The notes beneath the pieces are model-generated. The model worked only from the letters and a program-made list of their open reading frames with translations, did not search any database and was not told where the DNA came from. This document shows, piece after piece, positions 50,465 through 58,500 of a stretch of 58,500 nt of DNA. Positions within the stretch are counted from its first letter, which is position 1; every line of letters begins with the position of its first letter. The translations under genes were made by a program, and so were the position numbers. Origin of the DNA: CAZUDI01 sp964618975 (GTDB lineage: Bacteria > Desulfobacterota > Desulfomonilia > UBA1062); assembly GCA_964618975.1 (NCBI GenBank), contig CAZUDI010000022.1:1-58500 (forward strand). The letters run 5' to 3'.

Positions 50465-53400
50465 AGAATGGCTCCTTTCTCCTGCGTCAAGGGCAGGGTT
50501 ATGATAAAGGTTGCGCCCTGGCCGGGTGAGCTGTGCGCGGTGATGGTGCCGCCGTGGCGCTCGGCGATTTTGCGGCAGACGGCCAGTCCGATGCCGGTGC
50601 CCTGGTACTCGCCTCTGCCGTGCAGACGCTGGAAAACCCCGAAGATGCGGTCGAGGTACTTCACGTCGAAACCGATGCCGTTGTCCCTGACGCGTATCTC
50701 ACAGCGCGCAGATCCGTCCTCGCCCGGCGGTGCGGGAGAGGCGCTGATTTCCACGCAAGGTGTGTCCTCCGGGCGGTGAAACTTCAGGGCATTGCCGATG
50801 AGGTTCTGGAAAAGCTGCCGCATCTGCAGGGGCTCGGCCTCGAGCATGGGCAAATCGTCGAGGGTAACGGTTGCCCCCAGGGCCTCGATGGTCACTTCCA
50901 GGTCGTCGAGCACCTCGCGGATGACCCGGGCGAGGTCGACTTGCGCAAACGGCCTGGCCTTGGTGGTGATGCGTGAGAAGCTCAGCAGGTCGTTGATGAG
51001 CTGCTGCATGCGCCCGGTGGCGCCGAGCATGCGCTCGAGATAGTCGATGCCCCGTTCATCCAGGCGATCGCGGTAGTGGGTCATGAAACGTTCGCCGAAG
51101 GCCTGTACCTTGCGTAGGGGCTCCTGGAGATCGTGGGAGGACACGTAGGCGAAGTCCTGCAGCTCCCGGTTGCTGATCTCGAGCCTTTCCTTGGAGATCC
51201 TGAGGGCCGCTTCGGCCATTTTGAGTTCGGTGATGTCCGAGATGAAGCCCTCGATGGCAACCGGAGCGCCCTCTGTGCCCCCGACCCCGATGCCCTGTTC
51301 CCATACCCAGCGTTCTTGCCCTTTAGCGGTCCGGATGCGGTAGGTGAGGGTATAGGGCCGCTGCCCTGAGAGCGCCTGCTGGATCTCGTTCCAGACGGTG
51401 TCGCGGTCGGCGGGGTGGATGAGGTCGCCGTAGGCCACCGTGCGGTTGTCGATCAGATCCCCGGGGGCATAGCCCGTCAGGGGCAGGGCCCCCTGGCTGA
51501 CGAACTCCATGCTCCAGTCACTGTCGTTGCGGCAGCGGAAGGCCATGCCCGGGAGGTTGCCCATGAGGGTCGCCAGGCGCCGTTCACTTTCCCTGTGGGC
51601 TTCCTCGGCCACTTTGCGCTCGGTGATATCCTGGAAGGACTCGATGGCCCCCACCACCTGTCCGGCGGTGTCCCGCAGGGGGGCGGAGGAAAAGAAGAGC
51701 CAGCGCCCGAGAGAAGGGTAGAAGTTTTCGGCCTCGTGGGCCTCCTCCGAGGTGCGGTGGGTGACGGACGATCCCCGGTAGAGCCGCTCGACCTCCCCGG
51801 GGGAGGCCCCGTCGAGGATCAGGTCCGCCAGGAGGGGGCGCGCCTCGGGGTAGAAGGGCCTCCAGTGGTCCCGCGTGCCCACCACCGCCGCGGCGCTCAG
51901 GCCGGTCAGGCGCTCGCAGGCGCGGTTCCAGTAGAGCACCCGGTGGTCGCGATCGAGGACGAAGGTGGCGATCGAACTCTGCTCCAGGATCTCCGAGAGG
52001 GTGCGCTGGCTCTCCTTCAGCCTGAGCTCGGAGGCGTCGCGCTCCAGGATACGCCACATCTCCTGCATGAGGAGCGTCAGCTGCCGCTCGTCGGAGGCGT
52101 CGTAGTCTTCCGCCTTGTTGGCCACCCCTGCCAGGGCCACGATGCGCTCGCCGTCGAAGACCGGGATGCCCATGTGTCGGGTGATCTGCACGTGCCCCTC
52201 GGGGCAGCCCCTCTTGAGGGGGTTGGGGGCCTGGTAATCGTTGGTGATGACGCTGCGACGCTGGCGCAGGGCCTCGGTCCACAACCCGGTATCCTCGAGG
52301 CGATAGGTCTGGGGCCTGTCGGAGACGCGGCATTCCTGCATGGCCTTTTCCGACCACGAATGCATGGTGATGACGAATTCGTCCTCACTGACGAAGGCGA
52401 TGTATCCCAGGGTGCTGCGGGTGAGACGGACACATTCCTCCAGCACCAGGTCCGTGATTTTCCGGGGGGTGGCCTGCGTCATCTGGCCGATCCGTAGCAG
52501 CGCCTCCAGACGGGACTCGTTCAGACGCAGATCTTCCTCGGCGCGGGCGCGCCGGGTGAGTTCGCTCTTCAGGTCTTCGGTCCTCAGGGCGACGGTCTTT
52601 CTGAGGGACCACGACCACAGGAAGATCCCCGTCAGGACGAGCAGCAGCGGGATCAGAACCCACAGGATATGGCGTATGAGGAGCGGGGGCGCCTGTCTCT
52701 CATAGGCCCCGAACCAGGTATCGTAGATCTGGGCATACCTGCCGGTGGCCTTGATGATGCGCAGACCCTCGCTGAGGGCGGCCAGCAGGTCTTCGTCACC
52801 CTCATGCACCGCGAAGCAGTACGGCCTGTGCTCGAGCGGTGCCCCCACGGCCTCGATATTGGAAAGCTTCCAGGTGGAGACGAAATAGAGGCCCTGCAGG
52901 CGCGTGCACAGGGCGCAGTCATGCCGGCCCGAGGCGAGCAGTCTCAGGGCCTCCAATGGGGAGGGGACGGTGATGATGCGTGCCTGGGGGAAGGCGGTGC
53001 GCGCATAGTCGTGCAGGATGTCTCCCTCCTGGACGATGATCTCCCTAGACGCCAGATCCGCGGCCTGGCGGATGGTGGAGCCCCGGCGCACGAAGATGGA
53101 ACTCGAGACAATGAGGTGGGGGGGCGAGAAATCGACCAGCCGGTCGCGTTGTTCGGAGAAGTACATGCCCGTGATGAGGTCGATGCGGCCCTCTTCGAGG
53201 TCGTCACGCACCGCGGCCCAGGGACCGGGACGGATATCGATGGCCAGCCCCATGACCTCGGATATGGCCCGGATAAGGTCGATGGTGAATCCGGCGGGTT
53301 CTCCCCTAAGATCAATGAATTCGTAAGGCGGGTAGGCCTGGTCGCAGCCGGCGATCAGTACGCGTTCCGGAGTCTGGTCTGAGGCCGGCAGGGGGGCGGG

Positions 53401-53496
53401 GAAGCTCATAGCCACGAGCATGAGGGTGAGGAAAATTGGCATCCCGCTGCGCTGCCGGTACGGATGTCTCCCCTGGCGTACCCGTCCCCTGCGCAT
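50461..53496 (-). CDS. Sensor histidine kinase with periplasmic SBP_bac_3 domain (BvgS-like N-terminus)
   Basis: 1011 residues; ATG 53442 would start right before the signal helix and is equally possible (993 residues). Order: signal peptide, SBP_bac_3 amino-acid-binding-like domain (about 45-265; CDQAYPPYEF, SEQRDRLVDFSPP), membrane helix (about 275-300), GAF (about 335-490), two PAS/PAC units (about 500-760), HisKA with SSHDLQEPLRKVQAFG, and HATPase_c (NGIGFDVKYLDRIFG, GTGIGLAVCRKIAERHGG). It likely senses a small solute outside and signals to the Rcp1-type regulator, which overlaps its stop. Confidence 0.9.
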   Translation of the reverse strand: MRRGRVRQGRHPYRQRSGMPIFLTLMLVAMSFPAPLPASDQTPERVLIAGCDQAYPPYEFIDLRGEPAGFTIDLIRAISEVMGLAIDIRPGPWAAVRDDLEEGRIDLITGMYFSEQRDRLVDFSPPHLIVSSSIFVRRGSTIRQAADLASREIIVQEGDILHDYARTAFPQARIITVPSPLEALRLLASGRHDCALCTRLQGLYFVSTWKLSNIEAVGAPLEHRPYCFAVHEGDEDLLAALSEGLRIIKATGRYAQIYDTWFGAYERQAPPLLIRHILWVLIPLLLVLTGIFLWSWSLRKTVALRTEDLKSELTRRARAEEDLRLNESRLEALLRIGQMTQATPRKITDLVLEECVRLTRSTLGYIAFVSEDEFVITMHSWSEKAMQECRVSDRPQTYRLEDTGLWTEALRQRRSVITNDYQAPNPLKRGCPEGHVQITRHMGIPVFDGERIVALAGVANKAEDYDASDERQLTLLMQEMWRILERDASELRLKESQRTLSEILEQSSIATFVLDRDHRVLYWNRACERLTGLSAAAVVGTRDHWRPFYPEARPLLADLILDGASPGEVERLYRGSSVTHRTSEEAHEAENFYPSLGRWLFFSSAPLRDTAGQVVGAIESFQDITERKVAEEAHRESERRLATLMGNLPGMAFRCRNDSDWSMEFVSQGALPLTGYAPGDLIDNRTVAYGDLIHPADRDTVWNEIQQALSGQRPYTLTYRIRTAKGQERWVWEQGIGVGGTEGAPVAIEGFISDITELKMAEAALRISKERLEISNRELQDFAYVSSHDLQEPLRKVQAFGERFMTHYRDRLDERGIDYLERMLGATGRMQQLINDLLSFSRITTKARPFAQVDLARVIREVLDDLEVTIEALGATVTLDDLPMLEAEPLQMRQLFQNLIGNALKFHRPEDTPCVEISASPAPPGEDGSARCEIRVRDNGIGFDVKYLDRIFGVFQRLHGRGEYQGTGIGLAVCRKIAERHGGTITAHSSPGQGATFIITLPLTQEKGAIL

Positions 53497-53632
53497 CAGG
53501 ACACCGGCCTGCCCCGCGGGCGCATGGGTTTGTGTGACGTTGCCTGCGGCCAGAGTGACATATAGTTAAGGATAAACCATATCTTTGCCGGATTCAAGGT
53601 CGACCGGGGCTACCCAAGGTGGCTCAGGTGGG

Positions 53633-54310
53633 CTACCGGTCCATGTGCCGACGTAGGGTGAAATCGGCGTCTGAGGCCCTGACGTAGATCGGCCGTACCT
53701 CAGTGGAGGAGGACTCCGGGACGTTCGCGCGGGCGATACGGGCGAGCACCGAGGCTCTAGGGTGCCAAAGATGTTCGGGCGCGATGCGGCACTGCGACTT
53801 TCCTGCCGTCATCAGGACATCCCGGTAGAGCGCCAGTGCGTTTCCCAGCACCAGGGTCGGCTCGGTGATCAGCCCGCCCGCTTTTTCAGGTGGGAGATTC
53901 AGGTAGGTGGTCTGCCGCCTGCCCCCGGGCGCGTACACGGCGCAGAAGACCTCGCCCTTGCGCGCATCGATGAGGGGCATGACGGGCAGGTCACAGGGTG
54001 GCAGCCCAAAGGCGAGCACGTCCAGGGTGGAGACGCCCCTCAGGGGACAAGACAGAGAGGCGGCCAGACCCCGGGCCGTGGCGATCCCGATGCGGATGCC
54101 GGTGAAGGATCCCGGACCCTGGCCCACGGCGATGAGGTCGATTCCGCCCGGGGTCTGGCCGGCCTGGGCCAGGACCTGGTCGATCAGGGGCAGGAGGGAG
54201 CCGGCATGCCCGGTCTTGATGCGCACATTGGATTCACACACGCACTCCCCGTCGCGTTCCAGGGCTACCGAACAGATCTGCGTGGCGCACTCCAGCGCGA
54301 GCACGTTCAC
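53633..54310 (-). CDS. tsaB: tRNA threonylcarbamoyladenosine biosynthesis protein TsaB
   Basis: 225 residues, usual length. MNVLALECATQICSVAL, TGHAGSLLPLIDQVL and GQGPGSFTGIRIG are hallmarks of TsaB, an ASKHA-fold partner of TsaD in making t6A at position 37 of ANN-decoding tRNAs. It lies 25 bases downstream of rseP at the end of the uppS-cdsA-dxr-rseP line. A 130-base gap to the next kinase gene closes the unit. Confidence 0.94.
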   Translation of the reverse strand: MNVLALECATQICSVALERDGECVCESNVRIKTGHAGSLLPLIDQVLAQAGQTPGGIDLIAVGQGPGSFTGIRIGIATARGLAASLSCPLRGVSTLDVLAFGLPPCDLPVMPLIDARKGEVFCAVYAPGGRRQTTYLNLPPEKAGGLITEPTLVLGNALALYRDVLMTAGKSQCRIAPEHLWHPRASVLARIARANVPESSSTEVRPIYVRASDADFTLRRHMDR

Positions 54311-54335
54311 GGTGTTTCCCTTGCCCCGGGCACGG

Positions 54336-55415
54336 TCATCCCCCCGTGATGAGGCGGGCGATGTCGTTGTAGAAGGCCAGCAGCATGAGGAGCACCAGCA
54401 GAAACAGGCCGATCTGCTGGGCGATCTCCCGCGGGCGCCCTTCGACGGGCCTGCCCGTTATGGCCTCGATGAGGAAGAAAAGCAGGTAGCCGCCGTCGAG
54501 GACGGGGATGGGCAGCAGGTTGATGAGGCCTAAGTTGATGCTGATGAAGGCGATCAGCGAGAAGAAGGGCAGCCAGCCCGCCTTGAAGGTCTGCCCGGAG
54601 ACATCGGCGATCATGATGGGACCGCCCAGACTCTTTTTGATATCCAGGGAGCCGTTGATGATTTTCCAGAAACCCACCCCGGTGAGCTTGACGATCCACA
54701 GGCTCTGCCGAAATCCGTAGCCCAGGCCCTGGACAAGGCCCAGACGATGGGTGATGGTTGCATCGGTACGGATGATGCCGATCATGACGCGCTGGATCTC
54801 TTCGCCGAAGAGATCCTTGTCCGGAGTGAGGACCGGGGACACCGGCAGGGTCAGGGATGTGCCCTTGCGCGCGATCTCTATCTCGACCGGTTTTCCGGCA
54901 GGGCAGCGCTGGAGCAGCACCGCGATGTCGTCCCAAACGGCCACCTTATCCCCGGCGATGGCGCAGATGCGATCACCCGGAAGGATACCGGCTGCTTGAG
55001 CCGGCGAGCCGTCCTGGACCTGGCCTACCACCGCCACGAAGGAAGGGATGCCGATCCAGGCGATGAGGATATAGATCGCGATCGCCAAGAGAAAATTGAA
55101 GACCGGGCCGGCGGCCACGATGGAGGCCTTGGCCCCCAGACCCTTGGCGTTGAAGGAGCGTTCGGGCGCGATAGGGGAAGGCCCCTCGTCCTCGCCCTGG
55201 TCCTCACCCAGCATCTTCACATACCCGCCCAGGGGGATGGCGGCGATACGGTATTCGGTTTCACCGAGGCGTTTCTTGATCAGGGCCGGTCCGAAACCCA
55301 GCGAGAATTTGAGCACCCCCACGCCATTGGCCTTGGCGAGCAGAAAATGTCCCAGTTCATGGAAGAAGATCAGTATCCCCAGGACGATGGTAAAGGCGAC
55401 AAGCGTGGTCAGCAT
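54336..55415 (-). CDS. rseP: Site-2 intramembrane zinc protease RseP
   Basis: 359 residues with about four membrane helices. The zinc site HELGH is at 19-23, and the third ligand lies in PIPVLDGGYLLFF. One PDZ domain (about 115-200, GSPAQAAGILPGDRICAI) is seen, whereas E. coli RseP has two. It would cleave anti-sigma factors and leftover signal peptides in the membrane. Its start overlaps the end of dxr by 7 bases. Confidence 0.94.
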   Translation of the reverse strand: MLTTLVAFTIVLGILIFFHELGHFLLAKANGVGVLKFSLGFGPALIKKRLGETEYRIAAIPLGGYVKMLGEDQGEDEGPSPIAPERSFNAKGLGAKASIVAAGPVFNFLLAIAIYILIAWIGIPSFVAVVGQVQDGSPAQAAGILPGDRICAIAGDKVAVWDDIAVLLQRCPAGKPVEIEIARKGTSLTLPVSPVLTPDKDLFGEEIQRVMIGIIRTDATITHRLGLVQGLGYGFRQSLWIVKLTGVGFWKIINGSLDIKKSLGGPIMIADVSGQTFKAGWLPFFSLIAFISINLGLINLLPIPVLDGGYLLFFLIEAITGRPVEGRPREIAQQIGLFLLVLLMLLAFYNDIARLITGG

Positions 55416-56536
55416 GATGTCAGCCCTTGTGCTATGGAACGGGCGGCCTTGTCAAGGGCGATGATGTCTTCAGGCGATCCCGCCTGCTCGCCCGCAAGCG
55501 TGTGCATGGTGCGCTCAACCAGCATGGTGATCTGGTCGAAGCGGATGCGACCCTCGAGGAAGGCCGCCACAGCCACCTCGTCGGCGGCGTTCATGATGCA
55601 GGGCAGCGTGTCCGGTTGCTGCATGGCGCGCTTGGCCAGCCCCAGGGCCGGGAAGCGCCCCTCGTCGGGTGGCAGGAAATCCAGGGTCAGCCCCCGTGAG
55701 AGATCGAGGGGCTCAAGGTCGAGGGCTACCCGCTCGGGCCAGCTCAGGGCATAGGCGATGGCCAGACGCATGTCAGGGGGGCTCAACTGCGCCTTGATGC
55801 TCGTGTCCTCGAATTCCACCAGGGAGTGGACGATGCTCTGCGGATGGATGCATACCTCTATCTTATAGAAGGGAACAGGGAAAAGCCAGGAGGCCTCGAT
55901 GATCTCGAGGGCCTTGTTCATCATGGTGGCCGAATCCACGGTGATACGTGGACCCATGTCCCATGTGGGGTGGCTGAGGGCCTCAGCCGGGGTGATGGCG
56001 GCGAAGGTTTCGCGGGCCCTCTCCCGGAAGGGGCCGCCCGAGGCGGTCAGCAGGATGCGGCGGATGCGCGCCGCACCTTCGCCCTGCAGACACTGGAAGA
56101 TGGCGGAGTGTTCGGAATCCACCGGGATGATCGGGACATTTTTTTCTCGGGCGGCCCGTGTGAGGAAGCTGCCGCCGATCACCAGGGACTCCTTGTTGGC
56201 CAGGGCCAGGGCTGCGCCGTGTTCGATGGCCGCCAGGGAGGGCAGAAATCCCGCCGCCCCGCTGATGCCGTTGACTACGATATCGGCCTTTGAGCGCCGC
56301 ACCAGTTCGGTGGGGGCCTCGGGGCCGAGGGCCACCCCCTCAGGTGGTTCGTCCGGGCCCGGCCGGGCCAGGGCGAGCAGTTCCACACCGAACTCGTCGG
56401 CCTGCCGACGGAGGGTCTCCCCGTCCGAACCGGCCGCCAGCCCCACGATCGTGTAGCGCTCGGGGTGCATGCGGACCACATCCAAGGTCGAGCGGCCGAT
56501 GGAGCCGGTGGATCCGAGGATTACGAGGCGCTTCAT
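55409..56536 (-). CDS. dxr: 1-deoxy-D-xylulose 5-phosphate reductoisomerase
   Basis: 375 residues. NADPH motif LGSTGSIGRSTLDV at the start, NKESLVIGG, the metal and substrate loop VDSEHSAIFQCLQGE, ASGGPFRE and MGPRITVDSATMMNKALE are all characteristic. The enzyme converts DXP to MEP in isoprenoid synthesis, feeding UppS nearby. It is one base from the end of cdsA and overlaps rseP. Confidence 0.97.
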   Translation of the reverse strand: MKRLVILGSTGSIGRSTLDVVRMHPERYTIVGLAAGSDGETLRRQADEFGVELLALARPGPDEPPEGVALGPEAPTELVRRSKADIVVNGISGAAGFLPSLAAIEHGAALALANKESLVIGGSFLTRAAREKNVPIIPVDSEHSAIFQCLQGEGAARIRRILLTASGGPFRERARETFAAITPAEALSHPTWDMGPRITVDSATMMNKALEIIEASWLFPVPFYKIEVCIHPQSIVHSLVEFEDTSIKAQLSPPDMRLAIAYALSWPERVALDLEPLDLSRGLTLDFLPPDEGRFPALGLAKRAMQQPDTLPCIMNAADEVAVAAFLEGRIRFDQITMLVERTMHTLAGEQAGSPEDIIALDKAARSIAQGLTSC

Positions 56537-57346
56537 TCAGGGGATCACCTTGAGAAAGAGATAGAGCACCGCTCCGACCGGGATGATGCCGTCCATACGG
56601 TCCAGCATGCCGCCGTGTCCGGGGATGAGCTGGCCCATGTCCTTGACATTGAACTCGCGCTTGAAGAGCGAGGCCATCAGGTCGCCCACCAGGCCCAGCA
56701 GGGCGATGCCCGCCGCCAAGAGAGGGATCGACCACAGGGGGGGCGCGGACTCAAGCGGGGAGCGCGCGGTGAAGAGTAAAACGAAAAGGGTTCCGATCAC
56801 CATGCTGAAGACCACCCCCCCGGCCAGGCCTTCCCAGGTTTTTTTGGGGCTGAGTCTCACGGCCAGATGGCGGCGCCCCAGCGAGCGGCCGGTGTAGTAG
56901 GCGCCGGTATCGGCGATAAAGGTGCATAACAGCCCGAAGATCATCCAGAAGCGGCCATCGATCCCGTTGCGGATGAGGATCCAGAAGCCGAACAGGATGA
57001 GGGGGTAGATGAGGCCGGACAGGGCCAACCCCACCTCTGTTCCCGTTGCCAGGCGTTTCTCGTAGAGGGCCAGTCCGCTGATGATAACGAGCGTGGCCAG
57101 GAGAGACAGCACTCCCAGCGCACCCTCCATGGATGCAAGGTAGAGGCACCCCAGATAGGGGAGGCTGCCGATGCAGACGATCCACCCCAGGATGCGGGCC
57201 TCAGGTGAGAGGATCACCCGGTAGAGTTCGAAGAGGCACAGGAAAACCACCACCGCGGCCAGGACGAAAAACAGCCACGACGGGCCGATGATTACCGGCA
57301 GGGCGAGGACCACCAAGAGGATGAGACCACCGATGATGCGCGTCAT
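56537..57346 (-). CDS. cdsA: Phosphatidate cytidylyltransferase
   Basis: 269 residues from ATG 57346, overlapping the uppS stop (ATGA); the frame extends further upstream inside uppS but lacks family features there. About eight membrane helices. The CDP-diglyceride synthase signature is intact as SLFKREFNVKDMGQLIPGHG followed by GMLDRMD. It makes CDP-diacylglycerol for phospholipid synthesis. Confidence 0.95.
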   Translation of the reverse strand: MTRIIGGLILLVVLALPVIIGPSWLFFVLAAVVVFLCLFELYRVILSPEARILGWIVCIGSLPYLGCLYLASMEGALGVLSLLATLVIISGLALYEKRLATGTEVGLALSGLIYPLILFGFWILIRNGIDGRFWMIFGLLCTFIADTGAYYTGRSLGRRHLAVRLSPKKTWEGLAGGVVFSMVIGTLFVLLFTARSPLESAPPLWSIPLLAAGIALLGLVGDLMASLFKREFNVKDMGQLIPGHGGMLDRMDGIIPVGAVLYLFLKVIP

Positions 57347-58062
57347 GATGGAGACCCGCCCTCGATCTGCTCGCCGGTCATGCCGAAGCGGCGCTGACGT
57401 TTTGCGAACCAGGCCAGGGCCTCGTCCAGGGCCTGGGTGTTGAAATCGGGCCAGAGGATATCGGTGAAGTACATTTCGGTATAGGCGAGTTGCCACAGGA
57501 GGTAATTGCTGATGCGGCTCTCGCCGCCGGTGCGGATGAGCAGGTCAGGATCAGGCATGAAGGCGGTATCGAGCTGCTTCGCAAAGGCCTCTTCGCTGAT
57601 CTGCTGTTCGGAGAGTCCCTGGGCCACCAGCTTGCGTACGGCACGGATGATCTCGTTGCGCCCCCCGTAGTTGAGCGCCAGCGACAGGTGGATGCCGTTG
57701 TTGGGGGTGGTCATGGTCAGGGTGTGCCCGATTTTTTGCTGCAGTCGGGGATTGAGCTGCGTGATGTCGCCGATGATGTGGATCCGTACCCCGTTCTCGT
57801 TAAGCTGATGGACCTCCTGGTCGATGAAGCGTTCCAGTAAATTGAACAGACCCTCGACCTCATCCGGAGGGCGTTTCCAATTTTCGGAGGAGAAGGCATA
57901 GAGCGTGATAAACTCTATACCCCGTAATTTCGAGGCCTTGACTATCTCACGCGCGGTGGCGGCACCGGCATCGTGCCCCTTGATACGGGGCAACCCGCGT
58001 TTTTGCGCCCAGCGGCCGTTGCCGTCCATGATAATGGCGAGATGGGTGATTGCATTTTGCAT
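57343..58062 (-). CDS. uppS: Undecaprenyl diphosphate synthase
   Basis: 239 residues. AIIMDGNGRWAQKRG (catalytic Asp), GHDAGA, ITLYAFSSENWKRP, LNYGGRNEI, DLLIRTGGESRISNYLLWQ and AYTEMYFTDILWPDF are the conserved cis-prenyltransferase blocks. It makes the C55 lipid carrier for cell-wall synthesis. First gene of the uppS-cdsA-dxr-rseP-tsaB line. Confidence 0.97.
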   Translation of the reverse strand: MQNAITHLAIIMDGNGRWAQKRGLPRIKGHDAGAATAREIVKASKLRGIEFITLYAFSSENWKRPPDEVEGLFNLLERFIDQEVHQLNENGVRIHIIGDITQLNPRLQQKIGHTLTMTTPNNGIHLSLALNYGGRNEIIRAVRKLVAQGLSEQQISEEAFAKQLDTAFMPDPDLLIRTGGESRISNYLLWQLAYTEMYFTDILWPDFNTQALDEALAWFAKRQRRFGMTGEQIEGGSPS

Positions 58063-58150
58063 TGAATCTTGTTACCACAGGGTACTTTCCAGGGTCAATA
58101 CGCAGCTTTTTTCGGGCGTATACAGCGAGAAAAAAAGATTATATTAACCC

Positions 58151-58179
58151 TTGACTTTTATAAACCCAAAGGATAGAGA
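58151..58179 (+). promoter_or_regulatory. Putative promoter of the tRNA cluster
   Basis: TTGACT (58151-58156) and TAGAGA (58174-58179) are separated by 17 bases, 33 bases before tRNA-Thr. The -10 is a moderate match. Confidence 0.45.
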
Positions 58180-58212
58180 CAGTTCTTGCGCAGGCTACGG
58201 GTGCGCGGGCAA

Positions 58213-58288
58213 GCTGGCGTAGCTCAATCGGTAGAGCAGCTGATTTGTAATCAGCAGGTTGCGGGTTCAAGTCCCATCGCCAGCTCCA
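58213..58288 (+). tRNA. tRNA-Thr (TGT)
   Basis: 76 bases with the CCA encoded. Acceptor stem GCTGGCG/CGCCAGC, anticodon stem GCTGA/TCAGC around loop TTTGTAA give anticodon TGT. The T-arm has GTTCAAG. Confidence 0.97.
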
Positions 58289-58299
58289 GCTAGTGTTAC

Positions 58300-58384
58300 G
58301 GAGGGGTTCCCGAGTGGCCAAAGGGATCAGACTGTAAATCTGACGGCTCAGCCTTCGGAGGTTCGAATCCTCCCCCCTCCACCA
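58300..58384 (+). tRNA. tRNA-Tyr (GTA)
   Basis: 85 bases with a long variable arm and encoded CCA. Acceptor GGAGGGG/CCCCTCC; anticodon stem TCAGA/TCTGA with loop CTGTAAA gives GTA. Confidence 0.97.
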
Positions 58385-58449
58385 CAGACAACATGGAGGG
58401 AATCGCAGGAGACGTAAGTCGTATGACTGCGCTCTTCATTGATTACGAT

Positions 58450-58500
58450 GCGGGAATAGCTCAGTTGGCTAGAGCGTCAGCCTTCCAAGCTGAGGGTCGC
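58450..58500 (+). tRNA. tRNA-Gly (TCC), partial at window end
   Basis: Starts GCGGGAATAGCTCAGTTGG. The anticodon stem TCAGC/GCTGA with loop CTTCCAA gives TCC. The 3' part lies beyond the window. The order Thr-Tyr-Gly matches the E. coli set before tufB. Confidence 0.93.

Noticed and set aside
1..58500. CRISPR array, prophage, insertion sequence or integrase
   Set aside because: No regularly spaced direct repeats, transposase, integrase or phage structural genes were recognised in the window.

Overview
This window is a GC-rich chromosomal stretch from a motile Gram-negative bacterium. It carries a type II secretion operon with a gspN homologue, a flagellar cluster with sigma-54 promoters, tungstate-type uptake genes, many c-di-GMP and two-component genes, and a thiolase/OB-fold CoA-ester cassette. 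Together these suggest a deltaproteobacterial (Desulfobacterota-like) organism; that placement is inference. A run of ten N at 38151-38160 and a 12-base match to the Illumina adapter at 34779-34790 indicate a draft assembly.

Layout. 1-6006: end of a type II secretion operon (gspF tail, then G-H-I-J-K-L-M-N). 6078-9604: phosphoribosyltransferase, PAS-PAS-GGDEF diguanylate cyclase and an MFS permease. 9725-20322: flagellar cluster fliK-flgD-flgE and motA-motB-like-motB-fliL-M-N-O-P-Q-R, with a sigma-54 promoter in front of fliK and another in front of motA. 20839-26001: mutS, a MinD-like ATPase fused to an MshEN-type domain, a 62-residue protein, and a receiver protein with an orphan histidine-kinase H-box. 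26159-30506: isovaleryl-CoA-dehydrogenase-like gene divergent from a thiolase-like/DUF35 pair, then a XRE-cupin regulator. 30729-34682: alpha/beta hydrolase, thermonuclease, two PilZ proteins and an acetate uptake transporter. 34793-37687: wtpABC-like oxyanion transporter. 38362-43668: PpiD-like chaperone facing an oppABC-like operon without ATPases. 43752-47935: a fusion of endonuclease Q and UvrD helicase, then a CNNM/CorC protein. 48054-53496: two sensor kinases flanking an Rcp1-type regulator. 53633-58062: tsaB, rseP, dxr, cdsA, uppS. 58213-58500: tRNA-Thr, tRNA-Tyr and a partial tRNA-Gly, the order that precedes tuf in E. coli.

Most notable are: (i) two tandem MotB-like genes, the first lacking the ion-binding aspartate; (ii) the EndoQ-UvrD fusion, which would join damaged-base incision and unwinding in one chain; (iii) the MshEN-MinD fusion; (iv) a dispersed intergenic repeat of about 90 bases, with compensatory changes in two hairpins, present as four copies plus an extra half copy; (v) a thiolase-like protein with no cysteine at the usual nucleophile position; (vi) paired palindromes overlapping divergent promoters in the CoA-ester cassette. 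Secretion, motility and c-di-GMP genes (GGDEF, two PilZ, MshEN) may belong to one surface-behaviour programme, but co-regulation is inferred only from proximity.
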